Below are positions 38,618 through 47,102 of a DNA stretch of 64,000 nt, piece by piece (the stretch's first letter is position 1; the number at the start of each line of letters is the position of its first letter). The notes below the pieces were generated by a model. It was not told where the DNA came from, ran no database searches, and worked only from the letters and a program-made list of their open reading frames with translations. The translations under genes and the position numbers were made by a program. Source of the stretch: Vibrio tarriae (GTDB taxonomy: Bacteria > Pseudomonadota > Gammaproteobacteria > Enterobacterales > Vibrionaceae); NCBI RefSeq assembly GCF_002216685.1, contig NZ_CP022353.1:62001-126000 (forward strand), read 5' to 3'.

Positions 38618-39829
38618 ATGACGGTGGAAATGAGTGTAGATCGGAGTTCGTTTGATGAGGTGATGGTGCCTTGTTATAACCCGATGGAGTTTATCCCAGT
38701 AAAAGGTTTTGGTTCACGGATTTGGGATCAGCAGGGTCATGAGTACATTGACTTCGCTGGCGGGATTGCGGTGAGTTGTTTAGGGCATTGCCACCCAGTG
38801 ATGGTGCAAGCCTTGACCACCCAAGCCAATAAGCTGTGGCATTTAAGTAACGTAATGACCAATGAGCCGGCGTTGCGCTTGGCGAAAAAACTGACTCAAG
38901 TGAGTTTTGCCGAAAAGGTCTTTTTTGCCAACTCCGGCGCGGAAGCTAACGAAGCGGCACTCAAACTGGCGCGTCGTTATGCGGCCGATGTGTATGGTCC
39001 TGAGAAATCCGAGATTATTGCCTTTAACCAAGGCTTCCACGGTCGTACTTTCTTTACCGTATCGGTCGGTGGTCAAGCGACCTATTCGGATGGTTTTGGC
39101 CCTAAACCGGGTGATATTGTTCATTTGCCTTATAACGATTTGGCTGCACTGCAAGCGCAGATCTCCGATCGCACTTGTGCTGTGATGATGGAGCCGCTGC
39201 AAGGTGAAGGTGGCATTGTTTCTCCGAGTGCTGAATTTGTGCAAGCAGTGCGCGAGTTGTGTGACAAACACAATGCACTACTGATTTTCGATGAAGTGCA
39301 GACGGGTAACGGCCGCACTGGTGATTTCTATGCCTACCAAGGGATTGGTGTGACGCCAGATATTCTGGCGACCGCAAAATCTCTCGGTGGCGGTTTCCCA
39401 ATCGGTGCCATGCTGACCACGGCGAAAATTGCTGAGCACATGAAAGTGGGCGTACACGGTTCGACTTATGGCGGTAACCCATTAGCGTGTGCCGTAGCGG
39501 AAGCCGTGGTGGATTTCGTCGCGCAACCAGAAATACTGGCTGGTGTGAAACAGCGTGAGCAGTGGATGCGCGCTGAGCTAGAGAAAATCAATCAGAAATA
39601 TCACTTGTTTAAAGAGATCCGCGGTAAAGGTTTGCTACTTGGCGCGGCACTCAACGATGAATGGCAAGGCCGCGCGCGTGACATTCTGGTCGCTGCGGGT
39701 AAGCAAGGCTTGATGGTGTTGGTGGCCGGGGCGAGCGTGGTTCGCTTTACGCCATCTCTCATCATCAGCCAACAAGAAATCGAAGAAGGTATGGCCCGCT
39801 TAGACAAAGCGATCGCCACACTGATGTGA
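38618..39829 (+). CDS. astC: Acetylornithine/succinylornithine aminotransferase
   Basis: 403-residue class III PLP aminotransferase. Members with this sequence act as acetylornithine aminotransferase (ArgD) in synthesis and succinylornithine aminotransferase (AstC) in arginine breakdown. Motifs are [17 protein letters not shown] (PLP phosphate site, residues about 104-120), [24 protein letters not shown] (PLP Asp), and the Schiff-base Lys in [15 protein letters not shown] (about residue 252). Its place in front of astA and astD argues for a catabolic role. No other argD is seen with argECBGH in this window, so it may serve both pathways, as vibrio annotations often state. The ATG at 38618 follows GAGGGAATGGG. 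Confidence 0.92.
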   Translation: MTVEMSVDRSSFDEVMVPCYNPMEFIPVKGFGSRIWDQQGHEYIDFAGGIAVSCLGHCHPVMVQALTTQANKLWHLSNVMTNEPALRLAKKLTQVSFAEKVFFANSGAEANEAALKLARRYAADVYGPEKSEIIAFNQGFHGRTFFTVSVGGQATYSDGFGPKPGDIVHLPYNDLAALQAQISDRTCAVMMEPLQGEGGIVSPSAEFVQAVRELCDKHNALLIFDEVQTGNGRTGDFYAYQGIGVTPDILATAKSLGGGFPIGAMLTTAKIAEHMKVGVHGSTYGGNPLACAVAEAVVDFVAQPEILAGVKQREQWMRAELEKINQKYHLFKEIRGKGLLLGAALNDEWQGRARDILVAAGKQGLMVLVAGASVVRFTPSLIISQQEIEEGMARLDKAIATLM

Positions 39830-39930
39830 TAGCGAAGGGTTTGCATCGCAAGCCCTGATTGACGAACCACGGAGGTTCGACGCTATCGCAGACTGCAGGA
39901 TGACGTGAGGGGCGAAAGGTTATCGCCCCG
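39828..39930 (+). other. Multi-hairpin element between astC and astA
   Basis: GATAGCG (39828-39834, beginning inside the astC stop codon) pairs with CGCTATC (39881-39887). Between them are two perfect sub-hairpins: AGGGTTTGC-ATC-GCAAGCCCT (one G-U pair) and CGAACC-ACGGA-GGTTCG. Together they form a three-way junction. A further GGGGCGA/TCGCCCC hairpin (39909-39929) follows before the astA ribosome site. It resembles a palindromic intergenic element or an mRNA processing structure. No T-run, so it is not a terminator. Confidence 0.6.
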
Positions 39931-39968
39931 TGTCCAATGCAGAGATTACGCATCGGGAGGGAGTAAAG

Positions 39969-40988
39969 ATGCTAGTTGTTCGTCCGATTAGCATGGCCGA
40001 CTATGAGGCGCTACATACCTGCGCTATCGAGTCCGGCCATGGCTTCACATCATTGCCAGTAGATCAAGAGCTACTGACCAATCGTATTACCCACTCAGAA
40101 TACAGCTTTAGCAAACCGAACGTCACCACGCCCGGCGATGAAGGCTATTTGATGGTGGGAATTGATAGCGAAACCGGACAAGTGGCGGGTACCACGGGTA
40201 TTGAAGCCTCAATTGGTTGGGATGTGCCGTTTTATTCATATCACATCAGCACCATAGTTCACTCTTCGCCTAAATTGGGTGTCAACAATGTAGTGAAGTT
40301 GCTGACGTTTGGTAACAACTACACCGGATGCAGTGAAATCTGCACTCTGTTTTTGCGCCCACAGTATCGCCAAGGCTTAAATGGTCGTTTGATGTCGAAA
40401 TGCCGTTTTTTGATGATGGCGGAACACTCACACCGTTTTTCCAAAACCATTTTCGCTGAGATGCGCGGCGTTTCTGATGCCGATGGCAATTCACCATTCT
40501 GGAAGTGGCTACAAGAGCACTTTTTCTCGATTGATTTCACTTTGGCCGATTATCTGACTGGAATTGGCAAAAAAGGCTTTATCGCTGACTTGATGCCAAA
40601 GCTGCCCATTTACGTCAACTTGCTGAGCAAAGAAGCGCAAGCGGTGATTGGTCAGGTTCATGAAAATACGCGACCTGCCTTGGTATTGCTTGAGAAAGAG
40701 GGTTTCACCTGTCGCAATTACGTCGACATTTTTGATGCGGGCCCAACCGTGGAATGTGAGCTGAACAACATCGAATCGGTGCGCCACTCAGTACGCGCCA
40801 TTGTTGAAGTGGCAGAGCATTCGAGCTCGCAGAATTTCATTATGTGTAACACCTCGTTTGAGAACTTCCGTGCTACGGCGGCCAAAGCCGCATACAGCCA
40901 AGAAGATAACGCGGTGATCATCTCCCCCAAAGTGGCTGCGGCGTTAGAAGTGAGCACGGGGGATTATTTACGGATTTTGGCGCAGTAG
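39969..40988 (+). CDS. astA: Arginine N-succinyltransferase
   Basis: First step of the ammonia-producing arginine succinyltransferase pathway: succinyl-CoA plus arginine gives N2-succinylarginine. The 339-residue protein begins MLVVRPISMADYEAL and has the AstA signatures FTSLPVDQELLTNRI, CTLFLRPQYRQGLNGRLMSKCRF (acyl-CoA-binding GNAT-like loop) and FAEMRGVSDADGNSPFW. Length is family-standard (about 340). GGGAGG lies upstream of the ATG at 39969; a longer in-frame reading of 13 residues is unlikely. astD follows after 9 bases. Confidence 0.96.
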   Translation: MLVVRPISMADYEALHTCAIESGHGFTSLPVDQELLTNRITHSEYSFSKPNVTTPGDEGYLMVGIDSETGQVAGTTGIEASIGWDVPFYSYHISTIVHSSPKLGVNNVVKLLTFGNNYTGCSEICTLFLRPQYRQGLNGRLMSKCRFLMMAEHSHRFSKTIFAEMRGVSDADGNSPFWKWLQEHFFSIDFTLADYLTGIGKKGFIADLMPKLPIYVNLLSKEAQAVIGQVHENTRPALVLLEKEGFTCRNYVDIFDAGPTVECELNNIESVRHSVRAIVEVAEHSSSQNFIMCNTSFENFRATAAKAAYSQEDNAVIISPKVAAALEVSTGDYLRILAQ

Positions 40989-40997
40989 GGGATAGCC

Positions 40998-42455
40998 ATG
41001 ACACATTGGATAGCCGGTGAATGGGTTGCGGGGACCGGTGAAAAACTACAATCACATACGCCTTATAGCCATGAGCTTTTATGGCAAGGCTACAGCGCTA
41101 GTGGCGAGCAAGTCGACGCGGCGGTGAAGGCCGCTCGCCGCGCTTTTCTCGACTGGAAAAAACGCCCCTTTGCTGAGCGTGAACAGAAGGTGTTGGCCTT
41201 TGCGGAATTGGTGAAAGCCAACAGCGAACAGATTGCGCAAGTGATTGCTAAAGAGACGGGCAAGCCTTTGTGGGAAACGCGCACGGAAGCGGCTTCAATT
41301 GCCGGAAAAATCGCAATTTCGATTCGTGCTTATCATGAACGTACTGGTGAAACGGTGCGTGAAGCTGCGGGCAATCAGCTGGTATTGCGCCATCGACCGT
41401 TGGGTGTGATGGCGGTGTTTGGGCCGTATAACTTCCCCGGCCATTTACCGAATGGACACATAGTGCCTGCGCTGCTGGCGGGCAATACCGTGGTGTTTAA
41501 GCCTTCTGAGCAAACTCCGTGGACTGGCGAAGTTTTGATGCAGTTATGGCAACAGGCTGGCTTACCTGCTGGTGTCATCAATCTGGTTCAAGGCTCAAAA
41601 GAGACGGGGATTGCGCTAGCGCAATCACGCGGGATTGATGGTTTGCTGTTTACGGGGAGTGCCAATACTGGACATCTGCTGCATCGCCAATTTGCAGGTC
41701 AGCCGGACAAAATGCTGGCGCTGGAAATGGGCGGCAATAACCCTATGGTGATTTCAGAGCACTATGGCGATCTGGATGCCACGGTTTATACCATTATTCA
41801 ATCGGCGTTTATCAGCAGTGGTCAACGCTGCACCTGTGCGCGTCGCTTGTATGTGCCAATCGGGACGAAAGGCGATGCACTGCTCGATAAACTGGTTTCC
41901 GTAACGGCCAAGCTGCGTATTGATCAGCCCTTTGCTGAGCCCGCACCCTTTATGGGACCGTTAGTTTCTGAAGCGGCAGCACAAGTGATCCTCAAGGCGC
42001 AAGCAGATCTACAAGCGCTAGGCGGAAAAAGTCTACTTGAAGCTCGCGCCTTGCATGCGGCGTTTATCACTCCGGCCATCATCGATGTGACGGCGATTGA
42101 GCGCTTACCGGATGATGAGTATTTCGGGCCTTTGCTGCAAGTGGTGCGTTACCAGACTTTGGCGCAAGCGGTAGAGCTTGCCAATGATACCCGCTTTGGC
42201 TTATCCGCCGGACTCGTCTCGACGGATGATGGCGAGTGGGATTACTTTGTCGAACATATTCGTGCGGGCATCGTCAATCGTAACCGCCAATTAACCGGAG
42301 CCAGTGGAGATGCGCCATTTGGTGGCCCAGGAGCATCGGGCAACTTACGTCCTAGTGCCTTCTATGCCGCCGACTATTGCGCTTATCCGATGGCTTCAAT
42401 GGAGGGGGAGACAACGCTGCTTCCTGCTACCTTGAGCCCGGGAGTTGAACTCTAA
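40998..42455 (+). CDS. astD: Succinylglutamate-semialdehyde dehydrogenase
   Basis: NAD-dependent aldehyde dehydrogenase oxidising N-succinylglutamate semialdehyde to N-succinylglutamate, the fourth step of the pathway. The 485-residue protein has [31 protein letters not shown] (cofactor site), LEMGGNNPM with the general-base Glu, and the catalytic Cys in [11 protein letters not shown] (about residue 280). Length equals E. coli AstD (about 492). A terminator follows it directly, so astC-astA-astD form the unit here; astB and astE are not in this window. Confidence 0.96.
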   Translation: MTHWIAGEWVAGTGEKLQSHTPYSHELLWQGYSASGEQVDAAVKAARRAFLDWKKRPFAEREQKVLAFAELVKANSEQIAQVIAKETGKPLWETRTEAASIAGKIAISIRAYHERTGETVREAAGNQLVLRHRPLGVMAVFGPYNFPGHLPNGHIVPALLAGNTVVFKPSEQTPWTGEVLMQLWQQAGLPAGVINLVQGSKETGIALAQSRGIDGLLFTGSANTGHLLHRQFAGQPDKMLALEMGGNNPMVISEHYGDLDATVYTIIQSAFISSGQRCTCARRLYVPIGTKGDALLDKLVSVTAKLRIDQPFAEPAPFMGPLVSEAAAQVILKAQADLQALGGKSLLEARALHAAFITPAIIDVTAIERLPDDEYFGPLLQVVRYQTLAQAVELANDTRFGLSAGLVSTDDGEWDYFVEHIRAGIVNRNRQLTGASGDAPFGGPGASGNLRPSAFYAADYCAYPMASMEGETTLLPATLSPGVEL

Positions 42456-42469
42456 TCATAATTTATTTT

Positions 42470-42499
42470 GTGCCTGCGCAGCCAAGTAGGCACTTTTTT
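42470..42499 (+). terminator. Terminator after astD
   Basis: GTGCCT / AGGCAC stem followed by TTTTTT, 15 bases past the stop. Confidence 0.88.
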
Positions 42500-42597
42500 C
42501 GTCACAGGTTGAAAGCTTTATCGTGTTAGCGCTGGATAAATTACACGGCGTCTAACCCTAGTCCGTTTGCGTTTCATAGGATCAACAAGGAGGCGTT

Positions 42598-43389
42598 ATG
42601 ACGCCAACAGCTTTATTTCAATCGCTCTGGAATGATTATATTGAGCGCCTCTGCCCATCGGCAGACAGAGTACATCAACTCCTGCAAGAAGATGAGCCGC
42701 TGATTAATGACCATATTGCGCTGCGCACATTTAATTTGGCGCCACTGGGGTTAGAGACGCTGGCTAAACCGTTTCTGGCACTCGGCTACCAAGCGTGTGG
42801 TGAGTATGAGTTCAAAAGTAAAAAACTCTTTGCTAAGCATTTTGAACATCCCGATCCTTTGCAGCCTAAGGTTTTCATTAGTGAGCTGAAAGTGGAAGAG
42901 TGTTCATCTGAGCTGCAAGCGATTGTTGAAAAGCTGGTGGCACAAGTTAAGCCGCAAGCATTAGCCAGTGAGGCTTTTTTGTATGGCGGTCGCTTATGGA
43001 GCTTAAGCCATGCCGACTATCTTACTTTGGCGAAAGAGAGTGAGTATGCCGCTTGGCTTGCGGCGCATGGTTATGGTGCAAACCACTTTACAGTCAGCGT
43101 GAATCAGCTCAATGCGCTGCATGAAGTGAAACAGGTCAATGACCATCTGCGCCAACATGGCTTTAGCATCAATGAATCGGGTGGGGAAGTAAAAGGCTCA
43201 CCAGAAGTCTTGCTCGAACAGTCTTCGACCATGGCTGATAAAGTGTTAGTGCGTTTTAACGAAGGCGCGGAGATGATCCCCGGTGGCTTTTATGAGTTTG
43301 CCAAACGCTACCCTATGGCCAATGGTCAGCTCTATCCCGGATTTGTCGAAGCTTCGGCGGATAAGATTTTTGAAAGCACGAACCGTTAA
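42598..43389 (+). CDS. DUF1338-family protein (2-oxoadipate dioxygenase/decarboxylase-like)
   Basis: 263-residue member of the DUF1338 (YdcJ-like) family. Characterised relatives are Fe(II) enzymes converting 2-oxoadipate to 2-hydroxyglutarate in lysine breakdown. Likely metal ligands are His in NDHIALRTF (residues about 37-45), His in GANHFTVSVNQ (about 159-169) and Glu in PGGFYEFAKRYP (about 228-239). It is much shorter than YdcJ, so it represents the short subgroup. It follows the ast operon but has its own terminator-separated start (AAGGAGG before the ATG). Adjacency suggests an amino-acid catabolism role; the actual substrate is not known. Confidence 0.8.
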   Translation: MTPTALFQSLWNDYIERLCPSADRVHQLLQEDEPLINDHIALRTFNLAPLGLETLAKPFLALGYQACGEYEFKSKKLFAKHFEHPDPLQPKVFISELKVEECSSELQAIVEKLVAQVKPQALASEAFLYGGRLWSLSHADYLTLAKESEYAAWLAAHGYGANHFTVSVNQLNALHEVKQVNDHLRQHGFSINESGGEVKGSPEVLLEQSSTMADKVLVRFNEGAEMIPGGFYEFAKRYPMANGQLYPGFVEASADKIFESTNR

Positions 43390-43410
43390 ATCTAGCGCAT
43401 CGTACAAATA

Positions 43411-43440
43411 AAAATAGCCACCGCAGGGTGGCTATTTTTT
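43411..43440. terminator. Bidirectional terminator between the DUF1338 gene and crp
   Basis: AAAATAGCCACC / GGTGGCTATTTT stem with A and T tracts, between convergent genes. Confidence 0.92.
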
Positions 43441-43451
43441 ATCGGAAATGC

Positions 43452-44084
43452 TTAGCGAGTGCCGTAAACCACGATGGTTTTACCGTGGGCAGAGATCAGA
43501 TTCTGCTCTTCCAGCATCTTCAGGATGCGGCCAACGGTTTCGCGAGAACAGCCAACAATTTGACCGATCTCTTGGCGAGTGATCTTGATTTGCATGCCAT
43601 CAGGGTGAGTCATCGCATCTGGCTGACGTGCAAGATTCAGCAGAGTCTGTGCGATACGGCCAGTTACGTCTAGGAACGCAAGGTCGCCAACTTTCTGGCT
43701 GGTCACTTGCAGACGACGAGCCATTTGACCTGAAAGGCGCATCAAAATGTCTGGGTTAACTTGGATTAACTGACGGAATTTCTTAAATGAGATTTCAGCC
43801 ACTTCACACGGTGTTTTGGCACGAACCCAAGCGGTACGCTCTTGACCTTCTTCAAACAGGCCGAGTTCACCGATGAAATCACCTTGGTTCAGGTAAGAGA
43901 GAATCATCTCTTTACCTTCTTCATCTTTGATCAGTACCGCAACTGAACCTTTTACGATGTAATACAGCGTTTCCGCCTTCTCACCCGCGTGGATCAGCGT
44001 GCTTTTTGATGGGTACTTATGAATGTGACAATGTGAAAGAAACCACTCTAGTGTTGGATCGGTTTGAGGTTTACCTAGAACCAT
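43452..44084 (-). CDS. crp: cAMP receptor protein CRP
   Basis: Global transcription regulator of carbon use, motility, competence and virulence, activated by cAMP. The 210-residue protein is nearly identical to E. coli CRP as I remember it. It has the cyclic-nucleotide-binding beta roll (residues about 10-110, with [20 protein letters not shown] holding the phosphate Arg and Ser/Thr pair), the C helix, and the DNA-binding helix-turn-helix [20 protein letters not shown] (about 169-188). A CRP-like site lies 195-210 bases upstream, suggesting autoregulation as in E. coli. Confidence 0.97.
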   Translation of the reverse strand: MVLGKPQTDPTLEWFLSHCHIHKYPSKSTLIHAGEKAETLYYIVKGSVAVLIKDEEGKEMILSYLNQGDFIGELGLFEEGQERTAWVRAKTPCEVAEISFKKFRQLIQVNPDILMRLSGQMARRLQVTSQKVGDLAFLDVTGRIAQTLLNLARQPDAMTHPDGMQIKITRQEIGQIVGCSRETVGRILKMLEEQNLISAHGKTIVVYGTR

Positions 44085-44277
44085 AATAATCTCACTTCCT
44101 CTGCAGGGTACGCTTGCCGCTATCCATATTTTAGCGAAGCCTCAATTGGGCTTACTAGAATAAGAGGTGTTACCCAAGGCTGCAAGCTATCTTGTGTTTC
44201 GGTTAAGAATAGTATCCTTTTTCGAAATCGATTTCTTGATTTTAATCGTGTCAGTAGTCCGATTTGCTACGCAAAAC

Positions 44278-44293
44278 TGTGCACATGATCACG
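44278..44293. promoter_or_regulatory. CRP-like site upstream of crp
   Basis: TGTGC-ACATGA-TCACG matches the CRP consensus TGTGA-N6-TCACA except for one base at the inner edge of the left half and one at the outer edge of the right half. It lies in the 242-base crp-prkB space. Confidence 0.6.
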
Positions 44294-44326
44294 GTATGAA
44301 AAGTAAGCATTCATCACTGGTCGGAT

Positions 44327-45196
44327 CTAGCCAATTTTTCCCGTTTCGATCAGTTGTTGCAGCAGCGGGCGCACAATCAAATCCATCGCAAAACTCATTT
44401 TACCGCCGGGGACGACAATGGTGTTGTGGCGTGACATAAACGAGCCATCAATCATCGCCAGCAAGTACGGGAAATCGACGTTTTTGATGCCACGAAAACG
44501 GATCACCACAAAACTCTCATCCAGCGTTGGAATGCCTTTGGCATTGAGTGGGTTCGAAGTATCGACCGTAGGCACACGTTGAAAGTTGATGTGGGTGCGC
44601 GAAAATTGCGGGGTGATGAATTTAAGGTAGTCGTCCATTGAGCGAACAATCGAATCCATCACCGCTTCGCGTGAATGGCCGCGATCGCGCGTGTCGCGCA
44701 CGTATTTTTGGATCCACTCAAGGTTAACGATAGGTACCATGCCAATCAAAAAATCGACGTGTTGCGCGACATTAACATCGCCATCAACGACGCCGCCGTG
44801 CAAGCCTTCATAAAACAGCACATCGGAGTTTTCAGGCAGTGATTGCCAAGGGGTAAATGTACCTGGCATCTGGTTATACGGCACCGCTTCATCAAAGGTG
44901 TGCAAGTAGCGGCGTACTTGGCCGGTGCCTACTTTTCCATATTGGCGGAAGAATTCTTCCAGTGTAGGGAAATCGTTGGCTTGCGGGCCAAAGTAGCTGA
45001 TATGGCGGCCTTGCTCACGCGCTTTGCGGATTTCCACATCCATTTCTGGGCGAGTAAAACGGTGGAAACTGTCTCCTTCCACCCAAGCGGGTTTGATGTT
45101 CATCATATTGAACATCTTGCGAAAGGCTTCTGAGGTGGTGGTGGTACCGGCGCCGGAAGAACCGGTCACCGCAATAATCGGATGTTTGGCTGACAT
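44327..45196 (-). CDS. prkB: Phosphoribulokinase-like protein PrkB
   Basis: 289-residue P-loop kinase of the phosphoribulokinase/uridine kinase family, same length as E. coli PrkB. It has the P-loop VTGSSGAGTTTTSEAF (residues about 10-25), EGDSFHRFTRPEM and FYEGLHGG (Walker B). Such proteins occur in bacteria with no Calvin cycle; no RuBisCO is near, and the real substrate is unknown. The gene lies next to crp and upstream yheU as in E. coli. Family identity is secure, biochemical activity is not. Confidence 0.92.
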   Translation of the reverse strand: MSAKHPIIAVTGSSGAGTTTTSEAFRKMFNMMNIKPAWVEGDSFHRFTRPEMDVEIRKAREQGRHISYFGPQANDFPTLEEFFRQYGKVGTGQVRRYLHTFDEAVPYNQMPGTFTPWQSLPENSDVLFYEGLHGGVVDGDVNVAQHVDFLIGMVPIVNLEWIQKYVRDTRDRGHSREAVMDSIVRSMDDYLKFITPQFSRTHINFQRVPTVDTSNPLNAKGIPTLDESFVVIRFRGIKNVDFPYLLAMIDGSFMSRHNTIVVPGGKMSFAMDLIVRPLLQQLIETGKIG

Positions 45197-45292
45197 GACA
45201 AACCTTGTCCTTTAAGTCCTTGATTTTGGTGCTAACTTAGACACCTTCCGAAAAATGACTATAGCACGGAAAATGCTGTCGTCACGGCATGG

Positions 45293-45502
45293 CTAAAACG
45301 GATGGCATTTAATATCCACGGTTTCATGCAATTCTGAATAGACGATCACAGCTTGTCCAGATTGTAATTGAGTACGTACCTGAGCAATTTTCTCTTCTAG
45401 CGAGACTTCAATATCGCCATAGTCGGTGCCTTCACGCAGCACAAATTCACGGATCAAATTGTCGAGTGTGTCTGGCGCAATCTCTTGCCATGGAATGATC
45501 AT
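45293..45502 (-). CDS. yheU: YheU family protein
   Basis: 69-residue conserved hypothetical protein with the YheU core [20 protein letters not shown] (residues 1-20) and [19 protein letters not shown]. It is acidic with no membrane segment; function unknown. In E. coli it lies between yheT and prkB, as here. The ribosome site AGAGG precedes the ATG. It is probably cotranscribed with yheT upstream. Confidence 0.9.
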   Translation of the reverse strand: MIIPWQEIAPDTLDNLIREFVLREGTDYGDIEVSLEEKIAQVRTQLQSGQAVIVYSELHETVDIKCHPF

Positions 45503-45630
45503 AAATACCTCTTTATTTTATGATGGCGCTTTTTTATGACGGTTCTTTTGTATGACTGAAAGAAACGACGAGTTGCCGCCACGCTCAGTCGTTTGAATGT
45601 CGCTTTCATCTGTGGAGAAGGGATCGTGGA

Positions 45631-46620
45631 TTAGCTGGGCTGTAGAAAATTATCTCGCAGCGGTGCGTAATACTCGGGTAGAGCTTGCTCTAACCAAAAA
45701 TACGGTTTAAGCCATGAACCGCTCAGGAAACCCACATGGCCGCCATGCTCGAAGAGACGATAGCGGATATTGTCAGGTAGCGGAAAATTGGGGATCACCG
45801 CTTCAGTCATAAAAGGATCGTCTTTGGCGTGGATGATCTGAGTCGGGACGCGGATCTGAGTCAGCTGTTTAATCCCAGAGCACTGCTGGTAATAATCGGC
45901 AGCATCATGAAAACCGTGCAGCGGCGCGGTGATCACATCATCAAACTCGGCGAGTTTAGCGATCGCGCGGATCCGCTCAGGGCTCAGTGGCAAAGCGTTT
46001 TCCAGCAGTGGGTATTTCGCAATGGCATTTTTCTTCAATGAAGAGAGCAGATAGGCTCGATATACTTTGGAAAAGCCCTGTTCGATACGTTGTGAGCAGG
46101 CGGCTAAATCGAGTGGCGCGGAAATCAAGGTGGCGGCCGTGACGATAGGATCATCCCGATACTGCGCAAGATAGTTGGCGAGCATGTTACCGCCGAGTGA
46201 AACACCGACGGCAACGATCGGACGCTCTGGTAATTGTTTACGTAGGTACTCCAGCACAAAACGCGCATCACCCGTTTCGCCAGAGTGGTAAGCGCGTGCT
46301 AAGTGGTTGGGTTTACCACTGCAACCGCGAAAATGCATCATCACCGAGAGCCAGCCTTGCCGTGCAAAGGCGTGCATCAAGCCGTTCGCGTAAGGGCTTT
46401 TGAAGCTGCCTTCTAAGCCGTGGAACAACACAAACAGCGGCTTACGCTGCGCGTGCGGTGTGCGCCAATCTTCGCTCCAAGCCAGATCGAGAAAATCACC
46501 ATCGGGCGTGAATAGCGTTTGCCATTCGGCACTAAACAGCGGCTGTTTTCGCAGCAAGCGAGGCAGCAGAGTTTGTAAGTGGGGATTTTTCAGCCCCTTG
46601 GCAGCAATAAACGTGGTCAT
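45631..46620 (-). CDS. yheT: Alpha/beta hydrolase YheT
   Basis: 329-residue hydrolase of the YheT/ABHD1-3 family (esterase-like, substrate unknown). N-terminal NPHLQTLLPRLLR is the family signature (residues about 12-24), then FHGLEGSFKSPYANGL (oxyanion HG). The nucleophile elbow is in VGVSLGGNMLANYL (Ser about residue 140), and late Asp and His lie in HAKDDPFM and HGGHVGF. The ATG overlaps the preceding gene's stop (ATGA), so the two are translationally coupled. Confidence 0.92.
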   Translation of the reverse strand: MTTFIAAKGLKNPHLQTLLPRLLRKQPLFSAEWQTLFTPDGDFLDLAWSEDWRTPHAQRKPLFVLFHGLEGSFKSPYANGLMHAFARQGWLSVMMHFRGCSGKPNHLARAYHSGETGDARFVLEYLRKQLPERPIVAVGVSLGGNMLANYLAQYRDDPIVTAATLISAPLDLAACSQRIEQGFSKVYRAYLLSSLKKNAIAKYPLLENALPLSPERIRAIAKLAEFDDVITAPLHGFHDAADYYQQCSGIKQLTQIRVPTQIIHAKDDPFMTEAVIPNFPLPDNIRYRLFEHGGHVGFLSGSWLKPYFWLEQALPEYYAPLRDNFLQPS

Positions 46621-47102
46621 GATGTTGGAGTATCGGATTCTCGGTACGGAGCTGAAAAAAGCTCGGCTAAGTATTCTGCGCCAAGCATTTTACAGTATTG
46701 CAGAGTGAGCGATAGATCTTGCGCAGGATGAAGTGTCATTCGATTGAGACAATGGACCAAATCCGCTTGTTGCTGCTTTTCTAATTGCAGCTCAAACTGC
46801 AGAGCCTCGCGATAGAGCGTGTCTGGCAAATGGCTTTTCAAGCGCCGCCGCAAATCACGAAAATCGTGCAGCAGAGTTTCCGAATGACTCAAACATTCCA
46901 GCACCGTCGGCCAGTCAGTTTCCGCAAAAGTGAGCTGCTGTTCATCTAGCCATTTGAGTAACAGCAGCAGATTGACATTGCCGTGATGGCTATTTTGCAA
47001 TCGTAAGCACGCCTCTTTTACCTCGCGCACACTGTAATACTGCAAACTGAATTGCCAGAGTCTTTCCAGTGTTAATCTTGGTTTGGCGTGCTCATCACTC
47101 AT
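46617..47102 (-). CDS. TIGR02444 family protein
   Basis: 161-residue all-helical conserved protein, usually labelled TIGR02444 in gammaproteobacteria. It has the typical N-terminal LWQFSLQYYSVREVKEACLRLQNSHHGNVNLLLLLKWL stretch (residues about 15-52), where YYS and NVN are the most conserved points. Function is unknown. It sits between yheS and yheT with no gap on one side and a 4-base overlap on the other, so it belongs to the same transcript. Confidence 0.82.
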   Translation of the reverse strand: MSDEHAKPRLTLERLWQFSLQYYSVREVKEACLRLQNSHHGNVNLLLLLKWLDEQQLTFAETDWPTVLECLSHSETLLHDFRDLRRRLKSHLPDTLYREALQFELQLEKQQQADLVHCLNRMTLHPAQDLSLTLQYCKMLGAEYLAELFSAPYRESDTPTS

